A stretch of 64,000 nucleotides of DNA from Herbiconiux sp. SALV-R1 (lineage in GTDB: Bacteria; Actinomycetota; Actinomycetes; Actinomycetales; Microbacteriaceae): assembly GCF_013113715.1 (NCBI RefSeq), contig NZ_CP053344.1, positions 3,286,001-3,350,000 of the forward strand, given 5' to 3'. Below, in pieces: positions 17,319 through 25,777 of the stretch. Under the pieces are notes generated by a model. That model had not been told where the DNA came from and ran no database searches. It saw nothing but the letters and a program-made list of their open reading frames with translations. A program made the position numbers and the translations under genes. Positions within the stretch are counted from its first letter, which is position 1. Every line of letters begins with the position of its first letter.

Positions 17319-18841
17319 GCCGCCGCCTCCCCCTGCACGGCGGCGACGAGCTCCCGCTCGTCCCAGCCGGCGGCGAGCTGCGCGTGCACGCGACCCTTGA
17401 ACATCACCAGCACGCGGTCGCAGACGGCGAGGTCGGCGTCGTCGCTCGACACGACGACGACCGAGCGCCCCGCGGCCGTGAGCTCGGCGATCGACTCGTA
17501 GATCGAGGCCTTCGCCGAGACGTCGACACCCGCTGTGGGGTTGATGAGCACGAGCACGGCGGGGTCGGAGGCGAGTGCCCGGGCCAGCACGACCTTCTGC
17601 TGGTTGCCGCCGCTCAGCTCCTCGATCGGCTGCGTCGGGCTCGCGGCCTTGATGCTCCAGGCGGCCTGGAGGCGGTCGTAGTACTGCCGCCGCCGCGGTG
17701 CGCTGATGAGGCCGGCGCGGTTGCGGATGCGGTCGAAGATGGTCATCGTCGCGTTCTCCTCGACGCTCAGGGCTGGGATGAACCCGCTCTCGTGCCGGTC
17801 TTCGGGCACGTAGCCCACGCCGGCACGGATGTTGGCCCCGATCGAGGAAGTGGAGATGCGGCGGCCCTCCAGCGTGATGACTCCGGCGGTGGGGACGGTG
17901 AGGCCCGCGATGGCCTCGGCGAGGTGCACGTGGCCCGCCCCGTCGAGACCGGTGAGGCCGAGGCACTCCCCGCGGCGGAGCACGAGGTCGGAGTCCTCCA
18001 CCACGTCGTCGACCGACACGCCCTCGACCGCGAGCACGGTGGCGCCGAGTTCCGCGCGCCGCCGTGCCGCCGGGTCGGCGGCGAGCGAGTCGGTGAGCGC
18101 GGGGCCGACCATCGCGTCGACGATCGAGTCGATCGTCATCTCGGAGACGGGCGCGTGCAGCACGTCGGTGCCGTCGCGGAGGATGGTGACGGAGTCGCAG
18201 ACCTCGAACACCTCCTCGAGGTGGTGCGAGACGTAGATCACGGTCACGCCGCGGCCGCGCGCCTCGGCGATCTTCGCGAACAGCTCTTGGCTGCCGCCCT
18301 CGTCGAGACCGGCGGTCGGCTCGTCGAGCAGCAGCACCTTGGGGCCCTGCGAGAGGGCCCGGCAGATCTCGACGATCTTGCGTTCGACGGGCTCGAGCTG
18401 GTCGGCGACCCGGTCGGCCACCCTCCCGATCCCCCACTCGTCGAGCAGGGTGCGCGCATCCGTCATCAGCTTCCGCCAGGCCACGCCGCCGAGCCGGCCG
18501 GTCGGGTAGCGCCCGAGATAGATGTTCTCGGCGGCGGTGAGCCCGGGAATGAGGGTCGACTTCTGGTAGACGCAGCCGATCGCGTCGGAGCCCGCGCCCT
18601 CCATCACCCCGTCGGCCCCCAGCACGCTGATGGTGCCGCCGTCGGGGCGGCCGAGCCCGGAGAGGAGGCCGATGAGCGTCGACTTGCCGGCCCCGTTGCG
18701 CCCGAGCAGTGCCCGCGACTCGCCCACGGCGACCGTGAGGTCGACGCCGTCGAGCGCACGGGTCGACCCGTAGATCTTCGTGAGCCCGCTGATGCGCACG
18801 GCGATGTCGCCGCGTTCGAGGCCTTGGGTCGTCGTCATCAT
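17315..18841 (-). CDS. sugar ABC transporter ATPase, two NBDs (operon A)
   Basis: 508 residues with two nucleotide-binding domains. NBD1 has Walker A GRNGAGKS and Walker B VLLLDEPTAGLD but a degenerate signature (LEPVERK). NBD2 has the good signature LSGGNQQK but a degenerate Walker A (GLDGAGHVH), and its Walker B reads VLVLINPTAGVD (I433-N434), so the usual Asp-Glu pair is replaced by Ile-Asn. One composite site therefore looks impaired beyond the family norm. It starts at ATG 18841 or 18838 and lies between binding protein and permease. Confidence 0.93.
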   Translation of the reverse strand: MMTTTQGLERGDIAVRISGLTKIYGSTRALDGVDLTVAVGESRALLGRNGAGKSTLIGLLSGLGRPDGGTISVLGADGVMEGAGSDAIGCVYQKSTLIPGLTAAENIYLGRYPTGRLGGVAWRKLMTDARTLLDEWGIGRVADRVADQLEPVERKIVEICRALSQGPKVLLLDEPTAGLDEGGSQELFAKIAEARGRGVTVIYVSHHLEEVFEVCDSVTILRDGTDVLHAPVSEMTIDSIVDAMVGPALTDSLAADPAARRRAELGATVLAVEGVSVDDVVEDSDLVLRRGECLGLTGLDGAGHVHLAEAIAGLTVPTAGVITLEGRRISTSSIGANIRAGVGYVPEDRHESGFIPALSVEENATMTIFDRIRNRAGLISAPRRRQYYDRLQAAWSIKAASPTQPIEELSGGNQQKVVLARALASDPAVLVLINPTAGVDVSAKASIYESIAELTAAGRSVVVVSSDDADLAVCDRVLVMFKGRVHAQLAAGWDERELVAAVQGEAAA

Positions 18842-18861
18842 GCCTCCTCCTCCGGTTCCGG

Positions 18862-19929
18862 TCAGCCCTGTGAGTTGCCCCAGAGGGCGGGGTCGTCGAC
18901 GTTGTCCTTCGTCACCACGGGCGAGGGCAGCAGGTCTTCGAGGATGCCGTTCTCGTCTTCGACGATCTCGCTGTCGTGATCGGTGGGGCCGGCCTCGTAG
19001 GTCTTGCCGTCGATCGCGTCTTTGATGTACTGGGTCGAGTACTTGCTGTAGAGGTCGGCCGGCTGCGACACGACGGCGTCGAAGTAGCCGTCGCGCACGA
19101 ACTGGAGGGCGTCACTGCCGCCGTCGATCGCGGCCAGGAAGATGTGGTTCGGGTCGTCAGACGTCGTCCACTTGCCCTGGGTCTGCAGCACCTGCGCGAT
19201 GCTCGGGCCCATCACCGTGTCGCTGGCCATGAAGATGCCCGCGAGGTCGGTGGTGGAGGCCACGGCCTGCGCCGCGTCGGCAGCCTCCTGGGCCACCCAG
19301 TTGGTGGGCCGGGAGATCACCTCGACGTCGGGGAACTTCTCGGTCATGCAGTCGGTGAACCCGTCGGAGCGGTCGAGGCCGTTCACCGAGGCGAGGTCGC
19401 CCTGCAGGTTGAGCACGGTGCCGGTTCCGCCGATCGCCTCGCCCATGGCCTCGCAGGCCGCGGTGCCCATGTAGTAGTTGTCGGCCCGCACGACCATGTA
19501 GACGTCGCCGCCGTTCGGCGCCACGTCGACGGTCACCACCGGCACGTTCTGGTTGTTCGCCTGCTCGATGCCCGGGATGACCGCGCTCGAGTCGACCGGC
19601 ACCACGATGAGGCCGTTGACGTTCTGGGCCAGCAGGTTCTGGATGTCGGTGATCTGCTGGGCGGGGTCGGCGTCGGCGTTGGTGGCCGGCAGCAGGTCGA
19701 GCCCGATCTTCTCGGAGTCGACGCCGATGCCGTCGACCAGCACCACCTGGAACGGGTTGGTGAGGAACGAGCCGGCGAGACCCACCGTGGCGGAGTCGCC
19801 GGAGGCGGTCGAGCCGCCTCCGGTGCCGATGGGCGTGTTGCTGCAGCCCGCCAGGACGGCGGGGACGAGTGCTGCGGTGAGCAGCACCGGAACGAGTCGG
19901 CGGGGCCGGTGACGACGTGCGTGGTTCAT
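18862..19929 (-). CDS. sugar ABC transporter substrate-binding lipoprotein (operon A)
   Basis: 355 residues from ATG 19929. The lipobox LAGC gives a lipidated Cys at 29. The mature protein begins with a Gly/Ser linker, then a Peripla_BP_4 (ribose-binding-like) fold: GLAGSFLTNPFQVVLVDGI, DIQNLLAQNVNGLIVVPVD, NVPVVTVDVAPNGGDVYMVV, and AIDGGSDALQFVRDGYFDAVVSQPADLY. The longer in-frame N terminus lacks a signal and was rejected. The ligand cannot be predicted. Upstream lie tandem TAGACCGTTCCA repeats. Confidence 0.93.
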   Translation of the reverse strand: MNHARRHRPRRLVPVLLTAALVPAVLAGCSNTPIGTGGGSTASGDSATVGLAGSFLTNPFQVVLVDGIGVDSEKIGLDLLPATNADADPAQQITDIQNLLAQNVNGLIVVPVDSSAVIPGIEQANNQNVPVVTVDVAPNGGDVYMVVRADNYYMGTAACEAMGEAIGGTGTVLNLQGDLASVNGLDRSDGFTDCMTEKFPDVEVISRPTNWVAQEAADAAQAVASTTDLAGIFMASDTVMGPSIAQVLQTQGKWTTSDDPNHIFLAAIDGGSDALQFVRDGYFDAVVSQPADLYSKYSTQYIKDAIDGKTYEAGPTDHDSEIVEDENGILEDLLPSPVVTKDNVDDPALWGNSQG

Positions 19930-19972
19930 CCGTGAACTCCTTTGTTCGTGGTGCGACAGGGTCGGGCCTGAA

Positions 19973-19997
19973 TAGACCGTTCCAGTAGACCGTTCCA
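19973..19997. promoter_or_regulatory. tandem 13-bp repeats, LacI-like operator candidate
   Basis: TAGACCGTTCCA occurs twice in direct repeat (19973-19984 and 19986-19997). Each unit, read on the minus strand as TGGAACGGTCTA, is an imperfect palindrome around a central CG, the form of LacI-family operators. They sit 44-68 bp upstream of the binding-protein start, and a LacI-type regulator is encoded 1.9 kb away (21875-22909). Confidence 0.6.
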
Positions 19998-20019
19998 TTC
20001 CTGCCATGTCAAGTCCCGA

Positions 20020-20814
20020 TCAGGCCGTGGCACGGATCGTGCCGCCGTCGACGCCGTAGACCGAGCCGGTGGTGTACGAGGCCGCGGGCGAGGCCAGGAA
20101 CACGATCGTGCGGGCGACCTCCTCGGGAAGCCCCATGCGGCCGAGCGGGATGCCGCGGTCGGCGATGAAGGCGTCGATCGCCTCCTGCCCCTCGGCGCCG
20201 TAGGTCTTCTCCATGGTCTCGGCGAAACCGCCCGGCGCGTACCAGAACGGGGTCCAGATGGGGCCGGGGCAGACCGAGTTCACCCGCACCGAGGGCGCGT
20301 AGGTGAGCGCGAGCGACTTGCTGACGCTCAGCATCGCCGACTTGCTCGCGGCGTAGTCGACGATCACCGGCTCTGCCTGGCGCGCCAGGTCGGAGGCGAC
20401 GTTCACGACCGAGCCGCCGCGCTCCACCATGCGGGGCACGACCGCGCGGCAGGTGCGCACCATGGCGAAAAGGTTGAGCTCGAGCGTACGGTGCCAGAGC
20501 GCGTCGTCGATCTCCTCGAAGCCGAGCATCTTGCCCGCCCCGACGTTGTTGACCAGGATGTCGGGTGCCGAGCCGACGTGCTCGAGCATGGCGGTCGCCG
20601 CCGCGTCGACGCCCACCTCGGTCGACAGGTCGAACTCGCCGACCGCGACCTCGCCCGACTCGAGCTGGTCGACGTAGCCCCTCAGTGTGTCGCCCTGGAT
20701 GTCGACGGCGTAGACCGCAGCACCCTCCGCGGCGAGCGCCTCGACCGTCGCCCGACCGATGCCCGTCGCCGCGCCGGTCACGTACGCCGTCTTTCCTGCA
20801 AGTCCGAGATCCAT
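20020..20814 (-). CDS. SDR dehydrogenase (operon A, first gene)
   Basis: 264 residues from ATG 20814 with GGAG upstream; the in-frame extension to 20925 is Arg/Pro-rich shadow. Motifs: VTGAATGIGRA, NNVGAG (variant of NNAG), Ser in NVASDLARQ and YAASK. The aspartate in AVYAVDIQG suggests NAD use. It ends with YTTGSVYGVDGGTIRA. It opens operon A and is divergent from the TIM-barrel isomerase gene. Confidence 0.93.
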   Translation of the reverse strand: MDLGLAGKTAYVTGAATGIGRATVEALAAEGAAVYAVDIQGDTLRGYVDQLESGEVAVGEFDLSTEVGVDAAATAMLEHVGSAPDILVNNVGAGKMLGFEEIDDALWHRTLELNLFAMVRTCRAVVPRMVERGGSVVNVASDLARQAEPVIVDYAASKSAMLSVSKSLALTYAPSVRVNSVCPGPIWTPFWYAPGGFAETMEKTYGAEGQEAIDAFIADRGIPLGRMGLPEEVARTIVFLASPAASYTTGSVYGVDGGTIRATA

Positions 20815-20915
20815 CTCGTGTCTCCTTCGTCGTTGAAGGGCCTGGATTCCAGGCCCGCGGGGCCGAAGGCCCGGTCTCGGCGGGAGTCGCCGACCCGTCG
20901 GGCCCCGGCGTGAGG

Positions 20916-20952
20916 ATTGCATCATCGTTCAACTGAGCTTGTCAAATGTTCA
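20916..20952. promoter_or_regulatory. promoter and repeat region between operon A and the isomerase
   Basis: On the minus strand TTGACA (20945-20940) is followed 18 bp later by TGCAAT, a fair promoter for operon A. On the plus strand CGTTCA (20926-20931) and TGTTCA (20947-20952) form a direct repeat at 21-bp spacing that overlaps it. Similar TGTTCA-type repeats occur before other catabolic genes in the window. Confidence 0.5.
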
Positions 20953-21010
20953 GTCTGGAAATACATTGAGGCGCATTCGTTTCACCGACGCTCAACGACG
21001 AGGAGATTCC

Positions 21011-21886
21011 GTGCCAGAACCCGAGCTCATCGCATCCTGCTGGACCACGGCCGGCGACGCCGCACCGCAACGCGGCGACGAGACCAGCCCGTTCGCGCTG
21101 CTCGATCGCATCCGTGCCGCCGGCGCCGCCGGATGGTCGGGGTTCGGCCTCGTGCACGCCGACCTCAAGGCCGCGCTGACCACGCTCGACTACGCCGACA
21201 TCAAGGGCGCCCTCGACGATGCCGGCCTCCGCCACCTCGAGCTCGAGTTCCTCGGCGACTGGTGGACGGAGGGCGATCGGCGCAGCGTCTCCGACGAGAT
21301 GCGGGGCGAGTTGTTCGAGGCGGCGAGGGCGCTGTCGCCGATCCACATCAAGTGCGCGGGCGACTTCTCGGGCGGCTTCGTCGACGACGAGCTGCTCGTG
21401 CGGGAGTTCCGGCAGCTGGCCGAGGAGGCCGCCGATGCGGGAACCCGCATGGCGCTCGAAGCGCTGCCGATGACCAACTTCGCCACCATCGAGGCGGGCC
21501 AGCGCTTCCTCAGCGAGGTCGCGCATCCGGCGGCGGGGTTGTGCATCGACATCTGGCACGTCTACCGCGGCGGTACGCCGATCGAGGAACTCCCGGCGTT
21601 CGTCGACCCGGCGACCCTGTTCGCCGTCGAGCTCAACGACGCCCGGGCGGCACAGCCGGCCGACCTCTGGATCGACACGGTCGACGAGCGGATGCTGCCG
21701 GGCGAGGGCGAGTGGGACGTCGCCGGCTTCATCAACGTCATCCGCGGCCTCGGCTTCGACGGTCCCTGGGGTGTCGAGATCCTCTCCGCCGCCCACCGCG
21801 CCCGCGGGCTCGAGGAGGCGCTCGACGCCGCCCGATCGGCGACACTCGGCGAGTTCGCCCGCGCCGAGGAAGCGCTACGCGGGTGA
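21011..21886 (+). CDS. xylose-isomerase-like TIM-barrel sugar isomerase/epimerase
   Basis: 291 residues from GTG 21011, chosen for the AGGAG at 21001-21005; an in-frame ATG far upstream would place coding sequence over the promoter. AP_endonuc_2/IolE-like fold: GWSGFGLVHADL, LELEFLGDWW, ALEALPMTNF with metal-binding Glu, LCIDIWHVYRGG with Asp and His, and a final Glu in WGVEILS. These carry the usual E-D-H-E metal set. It is likely to isomerise or epimerise a keto-sugar in the same route as operon A. Its last 12 bp overlap the LacI gene on the other strand. Confidence 0.88.
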   Translation: MPEPELIASCWTTAGDAAPQRGDETSPFALLDRIRAAGAAGWSGFGLVHADLKAALTTLDYADIKGALDDAGLRHLELEFLGDWWTEGDRRSVSDEMRGELFEAARALSPIHIKCAGDFSGGFVDDELLVREFRQLAEEAADAGTRMALEALPMTNFATIEAGQRFLSEVAHPAAGLCIDIWHVYRGGTPIEELPAFVDPATLFAVELNDARAAQPADLWIDTVDERMLPGEGEWDVAGFINVIRGLGFDGPWGVEILSAAHRARGLEEALDAARSATLGEFARAEEALRG

Positions 21887-22909
21887 CGGCCCGGAGGCCG
21901 TCACTCCCCTGAAGCTCGAGCCCCGCACCACCAGGCGCGGCCGCACGACGTCGGTCATGAACGGGGCTCCCGGCTGCTCGAGCCTGGCGAGCAGTGCCCG
22001 GGCCGACCGCTCGGCCATCTCGGCGTTGTTCTGGTCGACGGTGGTGAGGTCGATCTGGCTGAGCGCCGACATGGCGATATTGTCGTAGCCCGTCACCGCC
22101 ACGTCGAGCCCGAGGTGGGCGACCGCCGACATGACCCCCATCGCCGACATGTCGTCGGCGCAGGTGATGGCGGTGGGAGGTTCGGGATTGTCGCGCAGCA
22201 GGTGCATCGCCGCCGCATACCCGGCGCTGATGGTGTAGTCGGCCTGGATGACCGAGAGGTGCTCGCGGAGCCCGTGGCGCTGCATCGCCCTGCGGTAGCC
22301 GTCGGCCCGGTCGGTGGCGACGGCGCCGGGGATGCCGCTCACGTGCACGATGCGGCGATGGCCGAGGCCCACCAGATGGTCGACCACGAGCTGCAGGCCC
22401 AGCTGGTCGTTGCCCCGTACAGCGTCGGCGGTCGGCCCGTCGGGGCCCCAGCCCGAGTACACCACCGCCCGCGCGAAGTCGACCCGATTGAGGGCCGGAT
22501 GATCGTGCATCGACCCGATGAACACCAACCCGGTCACGCGCAGGTCGCGCAGCACGTCGAGGGCCGAGAAGTCGAGCCGGCGGCTGCCGTTCGTGGGCGA
22601 GAACAGGGTGAGCAGCACCGTGTAGCCGGCGTCTTCGATGATCGGCTTGATGATGTCGACCACGTCGGAGGCCCAGGGCTGCTCGAGATCGCGGATGACG
22701 AAGCCGACGAGCTTGCCCGAGCGGGGGTTCGCGGTGAGCGAGCGGGCCGCGAAGTTCACCCGATAGCCGAGCTCGTCGGCGGCTCGCAGCACCATTGCGC
22801 GCCGCTCGTCGCTCACCCCGGGCGCTTCGCGCATCACGAGCGACACCAGCGACTTCGACACCCCGGCCTTCTTGGCGACGTCGACGATCGTCGGTCGTTT
22901 CGTCGCCAT
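21875..22909 (-). CDS. LacI-family transcriptional regulator
   Basis: 344 residues from ATG 22909. The N terminus TIVDVAKKAGVSKSLVSLVMR is a canonical LacI HTH with hinge AARSLTANPR, followed by a Peripla_BP sensor with VDHLVGLGHRRIVHVSGIPG and AITCADDMSAMGV. It lies convergent to and overlapping the isomerase gene. The most plausible targets are operon A, whose upstream tandem TGGAACGGTCTA units have LacI-operator character, and the isomerase promoter. Confidence 0.93.
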   Translation of the reverse strand: MATKRPTIVDVAKKAGVSKSLVSLVMREAPGVSDERRAMVLRAADELGYRVNFAARSLTANPRSGKLVGFVIRDLEQPWASDVVDIIKPIIEDAGYTVLLTLFSPTNGSRRLDFSALDVLRDLRVTGLVFIGSMHDHPALNRVDFARAVVYSGWGPDGPTADAVRGNDQLGLQLVVDHLVGLGHRRIVHVSGIPGAVATDRADGYRRAMQRHGLREHLSVIQADYTISAGYAAAMHLLRDNPEPPTAITCADDMSAMGVMSAVAHLGLDVAVTGYDNIAMSALSQIDLTTVDQNNAEMAERSARALLARLEQPGAPFMTDVVRPRLVVRGSSFRGVTASGPSPA

Positions 22910-22995
22910 ACCAGCTGCCCTCCTTGCGCAAACACGGGTGTGCTGATTGTTGCACGAGAAGTTCGCCCCCGTGACGGAGGGGCGGCCGAGCCGCG

Positions 22996-23541
22996 CTAGG
23001 AGAGGCCCAGCTGGGCGCGGAGGCGCTCGGCGGGATCGTCGGGGGTGCGGGAGCCCCGCTCGGGGGTGCCGGCGGGGGCGAGACGCTCGGTCATGGCGAG
23101 CAGCGATCCTGGAATGGCGATGCGCGATTGGATGGCCCACCGGCCGTCCTTGCGCACGAAATGGTCGGCGTAGCGGCCCGACGAGATGGCCTCCTGGCTG
23201 CCTCCGCCATCGACCGCAGCGCCGGTGCCCGGGCTGACGCTCTGCCAGGCCAGGAAGGAGGTCTCGACGAAGGCGGAGTCGTCGGATACGAACTCGATGA
23301 AGGTGTTCGTGACGTGGTGCGAGGAGAAGCCGATGGAGCGGTGGCGCTCGGCGATCCACTCGATGAGCCCGTCGACCCCGCCCTGGTAGGCGCCGTGGTC
23401 GTCGTGGGCGTCGGCGTGGTAGACCTCGCGCAGCATCTCGAGATCGAGCCGGTCGATGGCCCGGCAGAACTGGTGCACCCGGTGCTGGATCTCGAGCCGG
23501 TCTCCCAGCCGGTCGCTCGAGAACGTGTCGGTCGGGGTCAT
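22996..23541 (-). CDS. SnoaL-like (NTF2-fold) protein
   Basis: 181 residues from ATG 23541. IQHRVHQFCRAIDRLDLEML and VYHADAHDDHGAYQG match the SnoaL_4/NTF2-like pattern, with HHVTNTFIEF and YADHFVRKDGRWAIQSRI in the second half. These alpha+beta barrels are cyclases, dehydratases, isomerases or ring-hydroxylase small subunits; no enzyme activity can be assigned. It is divergent from the first PanE-like reductase across a 132-bp promoter region. Confidence 0.85.
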   Translation of the reverse strand: MTPTDTFSSDRLGDRLEIQHRVHQFCRAIDRLDLEMLREVYHADAHDDHGAYQGGVDGLIEWIAERHRSIGFSSHHVTNTFIEFVSDDSAFVETSFLAWQSVSPGTGAAVDGGGSQEAISSGRYADHFVRKDGRWAIQSRIAIPGSLLAMTERLAPAGTPERGSRTPDDPAERLRAQLGLS

Positions 23542-23615
23542 CGCGGGTCCTTCGTGTCGAAGCGTCACGCCTAGCAAATCACGTCGGGGCGACCCAGCGC
23601 TATCGACAGCCTGAG

Positions 23616-23652
23616 TGAACATAGCTACGCTAGTGTTTAGTCTTTTTGAACA
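23616..23652. promoter_or_regulatory. TGAACA-type repeats in a divergent promoter
   Basis: TGAACA (23616-23621), TGTTTA (23634-23639) and TGAACA (23647-23652) lie just before the PanE-like gene at 23674. The first two form an inverted pair. Related hexamers occur at 20.93, 31.33 and 34.84 kb. Confidence 0.4.
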
Positions 23653-23673
23653 CACCGAAGGAGTTGTGGGGGC

Positions 23674-24717
23674 ATGAGCGCACGGAAGATCGCTGTTGTC
23701 GGAACCGGAGCCAACGGCGCCTCGATGGGGGCCGACATGATCCGCGCCGGCCTCGACGTGACGTTCATCGAGCAGTGGCCCGCCCACGTGGAGGCGATGC
23801 GCGAACGCGGCCTCACGGTGCACCTGCCCGACGGCAGCACCGAGACGACGCCGATCACCGCCTATCACTTCTGCCAGGTGGCCGAGCTGCGCGAGCCCTT
23901 CGACATCGTCTTCGTCTCGGTGAAGAGCTACGACACACGCTGGGTGACCGAGCTCATCACGCCGCTGCTGCACGAGACCTCGGTGGTGGTGGGGCTGCAG
24001 AACGGCATGACCATCGACGCGGTCTCCGACGTGGTGGGCGCCGAGCGCACGGTGGGCGCGGTGCTCGGCATCGCCGCCAACATGTTCACGCCGGGAGTCG
24101 TGGTGCGCCAGGTAGCCCCCTCGGGCACCTGGCTGACTGTGGGCACCCTGAGCGGCGCACACACCCCCGCCCTCGACGGCGTGGTCGAAGCGCTCGGGCA
24201 CGCCGGGAGCATCTCGGTCTCGCCCGACATCAGGGCGTCGAAGTGGATGAAGCTCATCGCCAACATCCCCGAGATGCTGCCGTCGGCGATCCTCAACGTG
24301 CCGCTGCTCACCGCGGCCGGCATCGAGGGCGTGCGCCCTGTGATGGACGAGGCCTCTCGCGAGGCGTACCGGGTGGCGACGGCCCTCGGCATCGGCATGG
24401 TGCCGATCTTCGGCAAGACCGAGGCGGATGTTCCGGGCGACGACAGCTACGGCATCGACCTCCTGGAGTCGGTGCTCGAGTCGTACTCGCTCCCCGACAC
24501 CCGGGTCGCCGTGCTGCAGGACTGGGACAAGGGCCGCCGCGCCGAGCTCGACGCCTTCAACGGCTACGTCGTGGCGCGGGCCCGCGAGCTCGGCGTCGCG
24601 GTGCCCGTGAACGAGGCGATCCTGGCCATCGCCGAGCGCATCGAGCGCGGCGAGCTCACGCCCGACCCCGCCAACTCGACTCTGCTCGTGGACGCTCTGG
24701 CGGCCGCGCGGGTCTGA
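23674..24717 (+). CDS. PanE/ApbA-like 2-dehydropantoate 2-reductase family protein (copy 1)
   Basis: 347 residues. N-terminal Rossmann GTGANGASMGADMIRAG (10-26) is followed by a PanE C-terminal helical domain with SKWMKLIANIPEMLPSAIL and KGRRAELDAFNGYVV, the substrate-side Lys and the conserved E-x-x-x-x-N. True PanE has about 300 residues; this group is longer and probably acts on another 2-oxo or 3-oxo acid. It is a paralogue of the convergent gene at 24746-25777, sharing FIEQWPAHVEAMR and the overall layout. AGGAG lies 11 nt upstream. Confidence 0.88.
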   Translation: MSARKIAVVGTGANGASMGADMIRAGLDVTFIEQWPAHVEAMRERGLTVHLPDGSTETTPITAYHFCQVAELREPFDIVFVSVKSYDTRWVTELITPLLHETSVVVGLQNGMTIDAVSDVVGAERTVGAVLGIAANMFTPGVVVRQVAPSGTWLTVGTLSGAHTPALDGVVEALGHAGSISVSPDIRASKWMKLIANIPEMLPSAILNVPLLTAAGIEGVRPVMDEASREAYRVATALGIGMVPIFGKTEADVPGDDSYGIDLLESVLESYSLPDTRVAVLQDWDKGRRAELDAFNGYVVARARELGVAVPVNEAILAIAERIERGELTPDPANSTLLVDALAAARV

Positions 24718-24745
24718 GCGCCGCAGCTCCCGACCCGCGCCGCCC

Positions 24746-25777
24746 TCAGCCTGCCAGCTCCCGCAGCAGCTCGAGGTTCTGCGGCCCCGGCTCGAGCTCC
24801 CCCCGCTCGATGCGATGGGCGAGCTCGACCACGGCCTCGTTCACCGGCGCCGGCTGCCCGTGCTCGCGCAGGGTGCGGGCGACCAGCCCGTTCAGCTCGT
24901 CGACCTCGCTGCGCCGGCCCTTCATCCAGTCCTGCAGCACGGTGGTCTTCGAGTCGGGCATGACGAAACCGCCGAGCAGGGTGTCGAGCAGCGTCTCCAC
25001 GACGGTGGCGCGGTCTTCGACCGCCTCCGGGGTGAGGCCGAAGATCGGCAGCACCGGGTTGCCGAGCGCGACGGTGGCGGCGAGCGCCTCCTCGCCCGAC
25101 CGCAGCATGAGCGCGCGCATCTCGGGGATGGCCGCCGCCTCCACCATGGGCAGTCCCAGGATGCCCGTGGTGACGAGGGTGGTGGCGTTGCTGACGAGCT
25201 TCATCCACTTGGCGGCCCTGATGTCGTCGACCACCTCGACCGACCCCACGTGCTCGAGCAGCGCGGTCACCTCGCCGAGCCGCCCTTCCGTCGCCGGGTG
25301 GATGCTGCCGACCGCGAACCAGCTGCGGTCGTGCGCGGAATGGCGCTGCACCACCCCCGGGTCGAACATCATCGAGGTGATCTCGATGACGCACCCGATG
25401 GTGCGTTCCGGCCCGACGACGTCGGCTATGGTGTCGACGGTCATGCCGTTCTGCACGCCGACGAGAAGACCCTCGGGAGCGAGCACCGAGCTGATCAGCT
25501 CGGCCGCCCAGCGCGAGTCATATGCCTTCATGAGCATGAGCACGATGTCGAACTTCTCACGCACCTCGGCGACCTGACACAGGTGCAGCACCCGGACATC
25601 CTGGTGCAGTGTCTCCTCGGGCATGACGATGGTGGCTCCGGATGCGCGCATCGCCTCCACGTGGGCGGGCCACTGCTCGATGAGGGTGACGTCGAGGTCG
25701 GCGCGCGTGAGGTCGACGCCGATGGAGGCGCCGTTCGCTCCGGCGCCGAGCACGGCGATTCGGGGTGAGGTCGTCAT
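24746..25777 (-). CDS. PanE/ApbA-like 2-dehydropantoate 2-reductase family protein (copy 2, operon B)
   Basis: 343 residues from ATG 25777, which overlaps the XRE-cupin stop. LGAGANGASIGVDLTRADLD is the nucleotide-binding start; SKWMKL becomes AKWMKLVSNATTLVTTG, and KGRRSEVDELNGLVART is the substrate-domain signature. It is the last gene of operon B and faces its paralogue tail to tail (28-bp gap). Substrate unknown; the neighbouring importer suggests a catabolic reductase or dehydrogenase rather than pantothenate synthesis. Confidence 0.88.
   Translation of the reverse strand: MTTSPRIAVLGAGANGASIGVDLTRADLDVTLIEQWPAHVEAMRASGATIVMPEETLHQDVRVLHLCQVAEVREKFDIVLMLMKAYDSRWAAELISSVLAPEGLLVGVQNGMTVDTIADVVGPERTIGCVIEITSMMFDPGVVQRHSAHDRSWFAVGSIHPATEGRLGEVTALLEHVGSVEVVDDIRAAKWMKLVSNATTLVTTGILGLPMVEAAAIPEMRALMLRSGEEALAATVALGNPVLPIFGLTPEAVEDRATVVETLLDTLLGGFVMPDSKTTVLQDWMKGRRSEVDELNGLVARTLREHGQPAPVNEAVVELAHRIERGELEPGPQNLELLRELAG

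Noticed and set aside
17319-18437. In-frame N-terminal extension of the operon A permease to 741 residues
   Set aside because: The extra part is an out-of-frame reading of the ATPase gene; ATG 17318 overlaps the ATPase stop and starts the normal permease N terminus.
22910-22960. TTGCGCAA and ACACCCGTGT considered as a LacI autoregulatory operator
   Set aside because: Neither matches the tandem LacI-like units at 19.98 kb and both are short enough to be chance.
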